NCBI GenBank assembly: GCA_051453625.1 | Contig: JBOZIK010000001.1 | Location: 76,708,250-76,772,249, forward strand | From: Welwitschia mirabilis | Lineage: Eukaryota; Gnetophyta; Gnetopsida; Welwitschiales | Reading direction: 5' to 3' | DNA length: 64,000 nucleotides | Part shown: positions 33,960 through 46,270 of the stretch, piece by piece | How positions within the stretch are numbered: the stretch's first letter is position 1 | Layout: every line of letters begins with the position of its first letter | Notes under the pieces: generated by a model | The model's input: only the letters and a program-made list of their open reading frames with translations | Database searches by the model: none | What the model was told of the DNA's origin: nothing | Made by a program: the position numbers and the translations under genes

Positions 33960-35150
33960 AACTCTTATAAAAAGGTTTCATTCATCTTAGTATCACCATA
34001 AGGAGTACCTATATTATTTGTAAAGAAGAAGGTTAGAATACTAGTATTATGCATTAATTATAGACAGCCAAATAAGGTTACTATTAAGAACAAGTATCTA
34101 CTACCAAGAATAAATGATCTTTTTAATCAACTAAAGGGAGCTAAGGTATTCTCAAAAGTTGATTTAAAACCTATATATCATCAAGTTCTAATTAAGGAAG
34201 AAGATATTCATAAGACATCATTTAGAACTTGCTATGGGTGTTATGAGTTTACTGTTATGTCTTTTAGGCTAACTCATGCCCCTACAATATTTTTAAGTCC
34301 TATGAATTGTATCTTTCAACCAATCCTAATTTCTTTGTAATAGTATTTACTAATGATATTATTATTTATTTTAAGACTTTTGAAGAATATGATAAACACT
34401 GGAGAGTAGTATTATGAACTTTATGGAATCAACAATTATATGTTAACATGAAAAAATGCTTATTTTAGAAGAAATACATTTAATTTCTAGGTCATGTAAT
34501 ATTCAGTAAAGGTATATTAGTGGATTAAGATAAAGCTAAAGAAATCATGGAATATCCAATACCTAAAAATATTACTGAGGTTAAAAGCTTTCTTAGTCTT
34601 ATTGAGTACTAATGTTAATTCATCTTTAACTTCTCTAAGATATCTTCTTCATTAACATGCCTTTTACATAAAAATAGAGGCTTCTAATAGACATAAAAAT
34701 ATCAGTAGTTATTTTCTCATCTTAAAGAATGCTTAACTAGTGCTATAGTATTAGCAATATGAAATGATTCAAAGACTTTTTTAGTTTATATCAATGCATT
34801 TGAAGAAGGTCTTGGAGTAATTCTTAAACAGGATAAACGAGTAATAGCTTATTAATTAACATAACTTAAAACTCTTAAGAGAAATTATCTTATTCATGAA
34901 CTTAAATTAGCTATAGTTATTTTTGCTTTAAAATTATGGAAGCATTATCTCTATGATGTAAAGTTTCAATTGTGGACAGATAATAAGAGTTTAAAATATA
35001 TTTTTACTCAATCAAACTTAAAACATAGGCAAAGAAGATGGATGAAATTTCTATATGATTTTGGTGTAGAGATTTTATACCATAAAGGTAAGGGAAATAA
35101 GGTTGTATATGCTCTTAATAGACGATGTTATCTCAAAGTAATCATGTAAA
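33960..35150 (+). pseudogene. Gypsy A reverse transcriptase and RNase H remnant
   Basis: [25 protein letters not shown], then [17 protein letters not shown] and a [20 protein letters not shown] block. The catalytic box at 34346-34357 reads FTND instead of Y/F-x-DD. RNase H follows: FLVYINAFEEGLGVILKQ (first catalytic Asp lost, IN for TD), LIHELKLAIVIFALKLWKHYL, then WTDNKSLKYIFTQSNL, RRWMKFLYDFGVEILYHKGK. Two active-site losses plus stops make it inactive. Confidence 0.88.
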
Positions 35151-35269
35151 TTTAAAGCCAAATTCCTACCATTCTATTAGAGGGATAAAAAAAGAATGAG
35201 AAGTAGCAATAATTAAAGAATAAGTTAGAAAAATCAATGGATTTAAAGCATTTAGTATTGATTCATATG

Positions 35270-36120
35270 ATATTATCAAGTTCAAAGAAATATTTTTGAT
35301 TCCTCATATACATGGAATTAGACATAAGCTAATGTTTGAATTTCATTATCCACCTATAGCAAGTTATCTTTGAGGAGCTAGAATATATCAAAATATGAAA
35401 CAAAAATTTTGGTGACTAGGGACAAAAAAAGATATAGCAGAATTTATGTTAAGATACCTTAATTGTCAATAAGCTAAAGTAAAAAATATAAATCTAATAG
35501 TATTACTTTATTTTCATAATATTATAAAATATAAATGGGATGTGATTCACATGGGTTTTATTACAGGACTTCCAAAAAAAACAAAGAGGTAATGGCTATA
35601 TTATAATAACATTTGATAGAACAATTAAGTGAGCATATTTCATTCCAGTAAAATCTACTTATAATGTGAAGGATACAGCTAAAATATATATTTAAAATAT
35701 TATTTAATTTCATAGTGTACCTTTACTAATTATCTTTAATAGATATTTAAAATTAAATTATAAGTATTACCAAGATTTACAAATGGATTTACAAAACATG
35801 TTAAATATGAGCACTACATTTCATCCTCAAATAGATAATCAGGCAGAAAAAGTTAAATAAATTTTATAAGATCTTCTTAGAGAACATATTCAAGATAATT
35901 CCAAGAGTTGAAAAGAGTATCCATCATTAGTAAGATTTCTATATAATAAAAATTATAAGTTTAATTTAAATGGCTCCATTTGAAGCCCTGTATGACAGAA
36001 GCTATAAAGCACCCACTTTATGTATAAAATCTAAAGAAAGATTGATGATAGGAGTAAAAATATTACAAGAAATGGAAATTGAAATAGGAATCATAAAAAA
36101 CAGATTTAGAGAAGTAGCAG
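35270..36120 (+). pseudogene. Gypsy A integrase remnant
   Basis: The HH-CC zinc region is partly legible at about 35315-35470 (HGIRHKLMFEFH, ending in a CxxC-like NCQ stretch). The catalytic core follows, including WDVIHMGFITGLPK (35539-35580), which is the usual W.-ISMDFI.GLP, and TFHPQIDNQAEK (35818-35860), the usual FHPQTDGQ.E. Stops interrupt it. It would insert element cDNA into chromosomes. Confidence 0.8.
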
Positions 36121-36195
36121 ATAGATAAAAGATGTATGCAAATCATCAAAAAAGGTATCTTACATTAAAAATATGTGATCATGTATTTTTTTTAA

Positions 36196-36411
36196 GTGTC
36201 ACTAATGAAATCAATATTGATAGAAGTTAAGAGATCAAAATTAGCTCCTCAATTTATTAGACCATTTAAAATATTAAAAAGAGTTAGACTTGTTACATAC
36301 AAGCTTGCTCTACCTCCTCAATTATTGCACACACATAATGTTTTCCATGTAAGTATGCTAAGAAAGTATATTATAGATCCTTTTCATGTATTAAATTGGT
36401 TTTTTACTTAG
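36196..36411 (+). pseudogene. Gypsy A integrase C-terminal block
   Basis: An open frame of 71 codons. LAPQFIRPFKILKRVRLVTY then KLALPPQLLHTHNVFHVSML then RKYIIDPFHVL is the standard end of plant chromoviral integrase (KLSPRFIGPFEIL... LPP... VHDVFHVS.LRKY). The annotated ATG at 36196 is internal, because homologous code starts upstream in the previous frame. Confidence 0.88.
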
Positions 36412-36429
36412 GTGAAACTAGATTATTTA

Positions 36430-36570
36430 ACTATAGAGAACTAAAAAGTAGTATTAAAATGATAAACTATCAATCTATGAAATAAGAAGATCTATCAAGT
36501 AAATATAAAGTGGAGTAATCATAGTGTTGATGAAGCTATTAAGGAGCTACAAGAAACAATGAAAAATTAA
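36430..36570 (+). pseudogene. Gypsy A chromodomain remnant
   Basis: After the integrase tail, a degraded stretch ends YKVEWSNHSVDEAIKELQET, matching the end of plant chromoviral chromodomains (V.W..H...EATWE.E). The first part is scrambled by stops. A chromodomain would steer insertion towards methylated-histone chromatin. Confidence 0.7.
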
Positions 36571-36653
36571 TTTTTATTTTGGATCTTATTATATGTAGTT
36601 AGCTTTCTTAAACTCTTTATATCTCAATTTCCAAAAGTAAATCAGTCTAAGTG

Positions 36654-36661
36654 TAGGAGGA
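36654..36661 (+). other. Gypsy A polypurine tract
   Basis: taggagga immediately before the LTR start TGTCATATC at 36662. Confidence 0.65.
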
Positions 36662-37975
36662 TGTCATATCTCATATTTTAAAAATCTTATTTACTTAAAT
36701 ACTATGCATATTTAGATTTTAATTAGATGATGAATTAAAATTAGATTTTAAATTATTATTGATTTGTAATTTTCATACTTTATTATGAAAACTATTATCA
36801 TTATGTTAAGAGATTTTTATGAGAAAATCTATCCAAACATTTAAAAATAAATAAACCCATGATGTAAGAAATTAGAATCACATGATAAAACTAATAAATT
36901 AAATTTTCAAGAGAACATAATGATTTTTTTTATATTGTATTTACTCATTTAAATTCTTGGTAAATATGATAGGTGTATTATATTATGAATAGACATTTAT
37001 TCCTTGTGTTATATGATTGATAGATTTTATGCATTATGAAATAAATAAGCATGCAAATAAATACATGCACTCTTACCTAAAACCAAGAATAATTAATGAC
37101 TCCACTATGACTTTTATCTTCTTGAGATTTATAAGGACACTTAGTTTGTAACATATTTATTGTTTTATTCAATAGAATTGAAGAGTTTGTCTCATTACTA
37201 CACATGATAATTTTGAGATTTGTGCATTTATTCTTTTGATACATGTATTACATGAATTAAACTTAGTTATGAGTCAATGAAGGATTAAGAAAGAGCTAGC
37301 ATGAAGAGATGACACATGTAATTAATCTTGCTAATCAAAGTAATAAGATTATTCACCTTAGTTAGGTGCATGAGTCATAAATATGATCTCCTTTTGTACT
37401 CCAATGTCACTTATTCATCTTGTCTATCAATGATAAATCATGTTATTTTATAATATTTATCTATGTTCCTTTTATTTATCTATGTATAGAGATATTTTCC
37501 TCTTTTGCAAAAAGGAGATACTTTTCATTTTTTCATACAAGTGCATTGCCTTATTTCATCTTTTTTTCTTTTATTTTCTTACTTGTGGAGCTTGTAGATT
37601 GGAAGCTTGAAGCTAAAAAATTCTTAATCTTAGATCTTAATCAGTCTTGTACTATTAAGAACTTACTAATGTTTTCAAGTAAGATTTTTACTCCTATTAC
37701 CCATATGATATCTTTCAATATTTTATTAGAATGATGTAGTATTTTATTAGACCACTATTTATGATATACTATAAAATTATTATTTCCTTCTATTAGCTCT
37801 TACTAAGATGTTGAAAGATACGAGGGGTCTCTTATGCTTAGTGATTGAAGTTACTAATGGATGTTTATGGCTAAGTGATCACTTTAGGGTTTAACTATAT
37901 ACTCAGGTATCTATGTTTAATTTATGTTAATATACATAATTCATTATGCATTAGGTATATCTTATTAGGGGTAAA
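36662..37975 (+). repeat. Gypsy A 3' LTR, truncated
   Basis: It matches 27556 to about 28890 of the 5' LTR. Homology stops at ttattaggggtaaag (about 37975), where a reversed LTR begins with its 3' end. About 2.2 kb of LTR are missing. Confidence 0.8.
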
Positions 37976-40900
37976 GCATAACACCCTATCTTTTTCCATC
38001 CTAATTAAGCACTAAAAATTATTATCTAATAGATACAACAAAACTTGGGATCAAATTTTACTTTTTCCTTTATTAGCATTTCTATAATCTAAGAAAACCA
38101 AATCATATTAATATTATATATTTACCTATAATTCATTTCCTAAGTTATTTTGATTTACAAATAATAACAATGTTAAAAGTTTGTGTCCTCTATTTCTTAT
38201 TAATTTTTATTCCATAGAAGATATTTTGTGAATAGTTGAAGAGATGTTATAAATATAGATGGATAAGTTTAAAGATAATACCTAACTAATGTAATATAAG
38301 ATTAAAACTCTAGTTAATGGCATTTCAACTTGATATCTGGCCATCCTCTAAACATGAGTTGCTTCTACTTTAGATTCTAAACTATCTAAATATAACTAGG
38401 CTTAACTCTATAGGGTTTTACATCATCTTAGTATTCTCCCAATACAAGTAATAGGTGGCATGCAAGATGGATGCATACTTACAAATGATCCTCACCTCCC
38501 TGAAACATCTCTGAATGACGTAACACGATCCATCAATGACAAGAACTAAAGATATTAAATTAGAGTAAGTTCATATATAGGTAAGGTAGGGGAGTGATGA
38601 TCAAATCCACTTCTAGAAGGTATTATAAAAAAAATGCAATGCAACCCACATTGATGATGAAATTCAAGTGTGGGAATAATTATTATTACAATTATCTTGA
38701 TTTAGTTTTTTTGATAAATACACCACATAAATGCATACATGTAATTTTAAATATTGTGGATATTTAATGAATTATTTACCTAGTTATACTAATTCTAGTC
38801 ATTATAAGGCTCATTTTATAAAAACAATAAAAAAAAAAGAAGCATACTAAAACATTTCTATATTCAAGATATAAACAAAATATTCTTATCTTTTCTATCT
38901 AAATAAAGAAAACTTTTTTTCTTTTCTTTCTTTAAATAATAATACAAATACTCTACATGTATCAAATTACATCTTAATAATGAACTTAGAGAAACTAAAA
39001 CATACCTATAGCTATGCCAATTCTAGAAACATCCTTTAATTTCATGCTCATATTACAATCTCTATGGATAAGTAATTATATTTATAAGTTTTTATCCAAC
39101 ATTCGTATGGCTATATTATAAGTCAATAAAATACGTGATAAGCCAAATACTATTTATGTTACTTAAACTACTAAGGTGAAAACTCTTACAAGCATACACA
39201 TTCAATGTAAGATAAAGGAAAAAGATAAAATAGGTATCTCTATAAATGAACTACTATTTATAGGAAATTTAATTTAAAGTTATTGATAGAAACATACCTT
39301 ATATACTCAAATTACCTATAAAATTTTATGTAATAATTTTTTTATAATTTAAAACATTAATTATAACATTTTTAGGCTCTAAGGAGATATCATAGTAAAA
39401 AATTAATAATTAATTACTTATTAATTAAAAAATAAATTATAATTATTTTTCATAAACTAGACACACGATAGGATCTTTAGAATCTAATTTAAACTATCTT
39501 GAAATTATAAAAATATTAATTTAAGATCAACATTTAAAGTTAAAAACTATCAAAGTTTCTAAAATTAGAGTCCTACTGCACTATACTAAAATGATCATAA
39601 CTTTTAAAATACTTTAATTTTTTAAATGATTCAAAATGTTTTGGAATGATTATTCAATATTGTATAACTTAGGATACTCAAATTCATAGATATCTTAACA
39701 GCTAGTGACAGAAACATAAATTTATTACTTACTATTTTCTACATTTATTTCCTAATGTATTTTAACAATAAATTATTTAAAAATAATTACACATTAAAAA
39801 TATTATTATTTTTAGATTTTCACAATCATAACACAATCCTAGACTTATAAAGTTAGTTTAATACTAATTTATACTTACTAATTAATAAGCTATGATGTTA
39901 ATAACCTACGCCTCTATTTTGGATATATGATTTTTTGCCATATCATAAACATGATAAAGTATCTACAACTAATTATGTAATAATTTAGGAGAGTAAGATA
40001 ATGGATATAGTAACTAATTATCTATAAAGTAGTGTAAGTAAGTTACTATTTCAAGTCATTGTATAAAGAAAAATCAAATCAATTTAAAAAGAATCATTTG
40101 CTATGAGCCTTAGGTCTTTTATGAAAAAGTACTAGTCTAAAAGAGATTTCTGAGGATCACACTTTACCCCTAATAAGATAGAACTAATGCATAATAAATA
40201 AAAAATATATTATATACTTATTACCATAAAATAAACATGGATACCTAAGTATATAGTGAATCCTCATAGTAGTTACTTGACCATAATCATTCACTGATAA
40301 GATTAATCACCAAGCACAAAAAAACCCTCATATCTTCCCAAATCTTGGTGAGAGTTAATGAGAGAAAATAACATATTTTTATGATGTATCATAAACACTG
40401 GTATAATGCAAGTATTACATCATTCTACTAATGTATTAAAAGAGCCTATGTAGATAATGTGAGTAAAGAGTTTACTTGGAAAGATAGTAACTCCTTAATA
40501 GTTGAATATTGATGAAGATCCAAGATTAAGTATTCCTTAGCTCCAAAATTTCAAGCTCCAAGATTCACAAGAAAGATAATCAAAGAAAAAGAAAGAGAAA
40601 AAAAGGAAATGGACTTGTGTAAAAAATGAAAAGCATATCCTTTTGTAAGAAAGAAAAGAAGCTCTTTATATAGATAAACAAAGACATATAGCTCAATATT
40701 ACAAGATTACATAATTTAGCATTGATACGTGGGATGAGTAATAAGTAACATTGAAGTACAAAAATATATTATATTTATGACTCATACACCTAACTAGGGT
40801 GAATAATATTCTTTCTTTAATTAGTAAGATTAATTACATGTATCATTTCCTCATGCTAGCTCCTTCGTAGTCCTATGTAAGTTTAAAAGTAACTTTAATT

Positions 40901-41182
40901 TAACCAATACATGCATCAAAGAATAAATGTATAAACTCTTAAATTCCAATGAATAAAGCAATGAGTATGCTATAAACCAAATGTCCTTACGCATCTTAAG
41001 AACATAAAAGTCATGGTAGAGTAAATCTACTCATTTATCATTCTTGGTTCTAGGTAAGGATGCATATACTTGTCCACATTCTCATTTATTTTATGGTGAA
41101 AATATATCAACAACATAACATAAGAAGAAAATATCTATTAATAATACATTAGATATATCATATTTACTAAGAATTTAAATGA
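37976..41182 (-). repeat. Gypsy A-family LTR in reverse orientation
   Basis: Reverse complement of the A 5' LTR, from its 3' end (taacaccctatc, the rc of the ...gttatcaca end) back to the equivalent of about 27870, where the assembly gap starts. It includes the rc TATA box at 40664-40672. With the missing 300 bp inside the gap it would be a complete LTR. It abuts the A 3' LTR end to end, making an inverted pair. Confidence 0.78.
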
Positions 41183-41617
41183 NNNNNNNNNNNNNNNNNN
41201 NNNNNNNNNNNNNNNNNNNNNNNNNNNNNNNNNNNNNNNNNNNNNNNNNNNNNNNNNNNNNNNNNNNNNNNNNNNNNNNNNNNNNNNNNNNNNNNNNNNN
41301 NNNNNNNNNNNNNNNNNNNNNNNNNNNNNNNNNNNNNNNNNNNNNNNNNNNNNNNNNNNNNNNNNNNNNNNNNNNNNNNNNNNNNNNNNNNNNNNNNNNN
41401 NNNNNNNNNNNNNNNNNNNNNNNNNNNNNNNNNNNNNNNNNNNNNNNNNNNNNNNNNNNNNNNNNNNNNNNNNNNNNNNNNNNNNNNNNNNNNNNNNNNN
41501 NNNNNNNNNNNNNNNNNNNNNNNNNNNNNNNNNNNNNNNNNNNNNNNNNNNNNNNNNNNNNNNNNNNNNNNNNNNNNNNNNNNNNNNNNNNNNNNNNNNN
41601 NNNNNNNNNNNNNNNNN
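41183..41617. other. Assembly gap (435 N)
   Basis: 435 N, a sized gap. LTR sequence of the same family lies on both sides, so assembly of this repeat may be unreliable. The open frames spanning it are artefacts. Confidence 0.98.
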
Positions 41618-43126
41618 GTAAATAATATATAAAATAAGTTCTTTACAAAATATTTTAACTAAGTTACTAATGCATATATTTATATAAAGAAAAATCAAAT
41701 CAATTCAAAAGGAACCATTTACTATGAGTCTTAGGATATTCATGAAAGAGTACTAATCTAAAGAGATTTTGAAGGATCAGACTTTTCCCATAATAATATG
41801 GACGTAATGTATAATAGATAAAAATATAATATTAAAATAAACATGAGAGCCCAAATTTCTTTTCCTTTTTTAATAGAAAATCCTCTGGTCATTTAACCAT
41901 AATCATCCATTAGTAACCTTCATCACCAAGCACAATAGACCCCTCATATCTTCCCAGTGTCTTGGTAAGAGTTAATGGGAGGGAATAATATATTATAATA
42001 TATTTATATAAAAATCATAAATAATTCCCTAATTCAATATCACATCATTCCACTAGAATTTTAAAAGGAGATCATATGGAAAATAAGAGTATAGAGCTTA
42101 CTTGATAAAATTAGTAAGTTATTAATAGTTAAAGATTGTTAAAGATTCGAGCTCAAGAGTGTTTTAGCTTTAAGCTTTCAAGCTTCAATCTCCATAAGCA
42201 AGAGAATGAAAAAAAGAGAGAGAAAATAAGTAAATTTACTTATGGTTTAAAAAAAAGGAAATTGCCTCCTTTACAAGAGAAAATGATCTTTATATATAGA
42301 TAAACAAAGGCAGATAACTCAATATTACAAGATTACATAATTTAGTGTTGATATGTTGGATGAGTAATAAGTGATATTAGAATACAAAACGAGATCATAT
42401 TTATGATTCATTCACCTGACTAGGATAAGTAATTTTCTTGATTTAATTACAAGATTAATTACATGCATCATTTCTTCATGCTAGCTTCTTTTTGATCCTT
42501 CATAGGCTCATAAGTAAGTTTAGTTCATCTAAGACATGCATCAAAAGAATAAATACATAAATATAAAATTGTCATGTGGCATAATGAGATAAACATTTCT
42601 ATAGTAATGAATAAAATAATGTGTACACTATGAACTAACTCATGGTAGAGTAATTCTACTTATTTATTATTCTTGATTCCAGGTAAGAGTGATGTACGTA
42701 TTTAAAGGCTCATTTATTTCAAAATGCATAAAATCTATTAATCACATAGTACAAGGAATAAAATGTGTATTCATAATATAGCATAACTTTCACATTTACC
42801 AAGAACTTAAATGAGTAAATAAGATGTAAAATATATTATTATATCCTCTTAAAATTTTTAATTTATTAGTTTTATCATGTGATTTTAATTTCTAATATAA
42901 TGGGATTATCTAATTTTAATTGTTTTGGTATCTTTTCTTATAAAAACCTTCTAACATAATTTTTATTATTTTCATAATAAATTGTGAAAATTACAAACTA
43001 AGGTTAATTTAAAATGGCATCTTATTTTGACAAGGCCTTTAAATAATGATAATTAGTCATTTGATCAAAAGATTAATATACTTAATATTCAAGTAAATAA
43101 GGTTTATAAAATGTGGAATATGATAA
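41618..43126 (-). repeat. Gypsy B 3' LTR, partial
   Basis: Reverse complement of the first 1.5 kb of the A LTR, ending at gtggaatatgataa (rc TTATCATATTCCAC against TGTCATATCTCAT in A). It contains the rc TATA box at 42288-42298. It is truncated at the gap. It differs at many positions from the neighbouring LTR (for instance 41690-41770 against 40070-40150), so this is not an assembly duplicate. Confidence 0.75.
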
Positions 43127-43460
43127 CTATAGGGGTATTAGTTAAACTGAGAGGCATAACTATGAATTCATTGTACCCATAGTGGCTTCTAAAAATTGTT
43201 TTACGAATATCTTCTTCCTTAATTTAAACATGATGATATCCAGATTTTATATCAAACTTTGAAAATCTCTTAGCTTCCTTAAGTTGATCAAAAAGATCAT
43301 CTATTCTTGGTAGTGACTACTTATTCTTTATAGTGACCTTATTTAGTTATCTATAATTAATTCATAATCTTAGTGTTCCATCTTTCATTTTTACAAATAA
43401 TACTGGTGCTACCCGTGATGATGCACTATGATAAATGAAGTCTTCTTGAAAGCATTCTTA
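43127..43460 (-). pseudogene. Gypsy B RT N-terminal fragment
   Basis: Minus strand: [31 protein letters not shown], then DIKSGYHHV, a stop, and IKEEDIRKTIFRSHYGYNEF and IVMPLSLTNTP. These are RT blocks 1 to 3 of the same family as A. The catalytic block is missing because the LTR follows. Confidence 0.85.
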
Positions 43461-43843
43461 AAGATGAATTTTAAGTCTTTCATATTTATGTGAGACATTT
43501 TATATGGTGACTTAAAAATTGTTGATTTCCTAGGATTAATTCAATGGAAATCTCAACTTCTCAAAGTGGTAGAATCCCTATTAACTCTATTGTAAATATA
43601 TTAAAACATTCTTGGATTATTGTATATTGTTTATAAAAGCTTTTTTGTCCTTTAACCTAATTGGTTTTAGGTACATCATATAAACTAGTAATCCCCTCTT
43701 AATTTCTCTTTTTATATACTTTTCATTATCTATGTCCTTTACTATTGATTTGTAATGGTCTTGAAAGATTCTTTGACTATGATTTATCATTTTTACTTAT
43801 TGCTTTTAACAAATTATAACTACTCTATTTTGCATTAACTTGT

Positions 43844-44065
43844 TCATACCCAAGACAATGTCATATTTTTCTGAGTCAATAATAATTGGTTGTATCTAAA
43901 AATCTTCCTAGTTATAGATAAAGTACAATTTTGGACATACGGATTAACCTTGGATATGGACCCATTTGCTAGATCTATACATTCCTCAATTAGAACATAA
44001 TTTAATTTTTCTCTTATAATAATCCTAGGAGATATGAAGTAATGCATCATTTCACAATCAAACAA
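43844..44065 (-). pseudogene. Gypsy B protease fragment
   Basis: A 73-codon open frame. The active-site region is LFDCEMMHYFISPRIIIREKLNY, then CIDLANGS, as in A (33340-33460). The residue after the catalytic Asp is Cys instead of Ser/Thr, and the following Gly is Glu. Confidence 0.78.
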
Positions 44066-44224
44066 AATAATTACTTCTTTATTATTAAGTAAAGCCTTAA
44101 CTTCTATAACAAAACTCTAAAATTAGGCTTCTTGATTATCTACTACTGCTCGAGGTTATCCTATTAATTGAGGAATACTTTTTGATATTAAGGATTTTAT
44201 ACTTACAATCTAGGAGGATCTCTG

Positions 44225-45070
44225 TTACATAACGTATATTCTTTTACTTTATGATTTCCCTTATATTGGAAGAGTATATCTTCATTATTATATCAGTTTT
44301 AATACTAATACTACTAGCAATTTGATATAAATTGGATCCCTAAGCTTGATTATTTACATAGCTTTAACTAGAAATATTCCAATTTCTTTTGAATGGAGTC
44401 TACTTATATTGGTGACATTATTTTTGCTAAAGTGTTAATTATTATTTTAATAAAATATTTGTGATCTATTTTCCTTAAGGATATGTCTCTGTAGAAGAAT
44501 TTTCTTCTTATTTTCTTATTGTCTTTACTAGTTTTGCTCTACTATCTTTATCTTTTATATATCCTCTATTAGATTTTTAGGTTGAAGCATGGATGCTTTG
44601 GTAGCCATAGAAGGAAGAAAACTATCAATAACAAGATTTACTTTAGCTTATTCATCTAAATGCATATGTGGTGCATATCATAATAACTCTATGAATTTTC
44701 ACTCACAAGATGTTATGGTCACATTATAGGCTTATCTTAAATTGTAAAATTTTATAACCTTTTAAAAATAGAGAAGTTGGTAATATACCTCTCATTAAAT
44801 ATGTACTCGAATTTCCTACATGAAAGTTCTAGATCTCCTAAATTGTTCATTTGAATTTTCCAACATGTGTTAGCTTCTTCTTATAACACATAAATAGCTA
44901 AAGAATCCATTTCATGTTCATCAAATCCTAAGGCAACTATAACCTTTTTAACATCAGTCAGCCATGATTTTGCTTTGGAAGGATATGAACCTCCTATAAA
45001 CTTTGATGAATTTATCTCAAAAAACATTTCAATTAACTTTCTAAGGTTGATTGATATCATTGTTTACTTA
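44225..45070 (-). pseudogene. Gypsy B gag
   Basis: The minus strand matches gag of A. A KSWLTDVKKVI-type block lies near 44960, a region rich in YVM/LIL near 44880, a NKSEHIFNE-type block near 44790, and SMLQPKNLIEDI-type near 44580. A zinc-knuckle remnant is at about 44235-44275 (FQYKGNHKVKEYTLC), with Cys changed to Tyr twice. It is non-functional. Confidence 0.75.
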
Positions 45071-45709
45071 TAGGTTTTGATTTTGATTTACTGTTTATGA
45101 TAGGGACTGCATGAAGCTATTTAATAATGGTTATGATTAATGTTAAATGAGGGTTAATTTCCATCATTAAGATACTGACTCTCTTATGAATTCTCTTCAT
45201 GTTGATTACTTATTACAACTAACCTATCCTTAAGGTTTAACTAAAAAAGATGAAGCATCTAAAAGAAAGGGAAATTTTTATGAGATTACATTTGAAAATA
45301 AGATAGATAGTATTAAAGGTTAAACTTAGAAATATTCTTATGATCTTAAGAAGAACATGATTATCATTATGCTTATGATCTTAAGAAGAACATGGTTATC
45401 ATTATGAGGTGATTGGTCCTTATTTGTATCTTAAAGTACATAATCAAGTTTACCGCTTTATTTATTTTCAATAGATAAGGTTTATAAGTTATGAATATAG
45501 GTTTTCACTTTAAGGTTATGTGAATGCATAATTTAGGATGAAAAAATTGGTTGGAGACTTGATTATTTCCAAGGATATATAATTATAAGATACTATTTAT
45601 GTATTTATATTTCTTATAAAAGGTTAATCTCTTTAATGAATCATATAAAGTTATGGTCCTAAATTCTTAAGATAACTGTAATTTACTATGTGGTTATTAC
45701 TTATAGCTG

Positions 45710-45732
45710 NNNNNNNNNNNNNNNNNNNNNNN
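45710..45732. other. Assembly gap (23 N)
   Basis: Twenty-three N in the leader of element B. Confidence 0.98.
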
Positions 45733-46255
45733 CTTGAATTCATAATTCTTCTTAGTTTGTTTATGGATTTAAAATTATCATAAATATGATTAGCATAATG
45801 ATCATCTAGTTGTTAGGGTTATGATTTACCTTATGAATACTTTGGAAGTATGCCACATATAATCAAGTCTTAGGATTATTAAGGTGCTAATATTATCATT
45901 AATGTAATCTTTATAATTATTAGGATTAATATAAAAGTAATTTGGTATATATTATGAAGTAATAAATTTATAGGTATAATAAAATTGATGACTATTAGAA
46001 GCTAGGATTAAATTCATACTTATCTAAGAGTTAGAGTTATTTTAAAACCTTAGATTATTGAGAATATAATTAATTTACTCATGGTTTAAAATTATTAGGA
46101 ACATAACTAACTTTATATCTATTAGTAATTAAGGTTATTATGCTTACAATTCATTTTACGATTATTAAGGAGAAAGTTTGTTAGAAATATAGTTGGATCT
46201 ATATTCTTATAAATTTGCAAGTTTTTAATATAAGTATTATTTAAGTTAATCTAAA

Positions 46256-46267
46256 ACTCTGATAGCA
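46256..46267 (-). other. Gypsy B primer binding site
   Basis: Plus-strand actctgatagca is rc TGCTATCAGAGT, 10 of 12 matches to the initiator tRNA-Met PBS. It lies three bases from the LTR end at 46271. Confidence 0.8.
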
Positions 46268-46270
46268 ATT

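Larger units (their letters stand above)
27556..37975 (+). mobile_element. Ty3/gypsy chromovirus A (Tekay/Del-like)
   Basis: Full domain order on the plus strand: 5' LTR (27556-31118), PBS (31122-31133), leader repeats, gag, zinc knuckle, protease, RT, RNase H, integrase, integrase C-terminal block, chromodomain remnant, polypurine tract, then a 3' LTR cut to 1.3 kb. Long LTRs, the block ending HNVFHVSMLRKY, and a following chromodomain point to the Tekay/Del branch (inference from memory). All ORFs are broken. Sequence of the same family fills 37976-46460 in the opposite direction. Confidence 0.88.

Noticed and set aside
37420-37734. 104-codon plus-strand frame
   Set aside because: Also inside the LTR, rich in Phe/Ile/Leu from T-rich DNA, and not open in the homologous 5' LTR.
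41618-43126. Assembly duplicate of the neighbouring LTR across the gap
   Set aside because: The two copies differ at many positions, including indels, so they are distinct old copies. Order at the gap still needs long reads.
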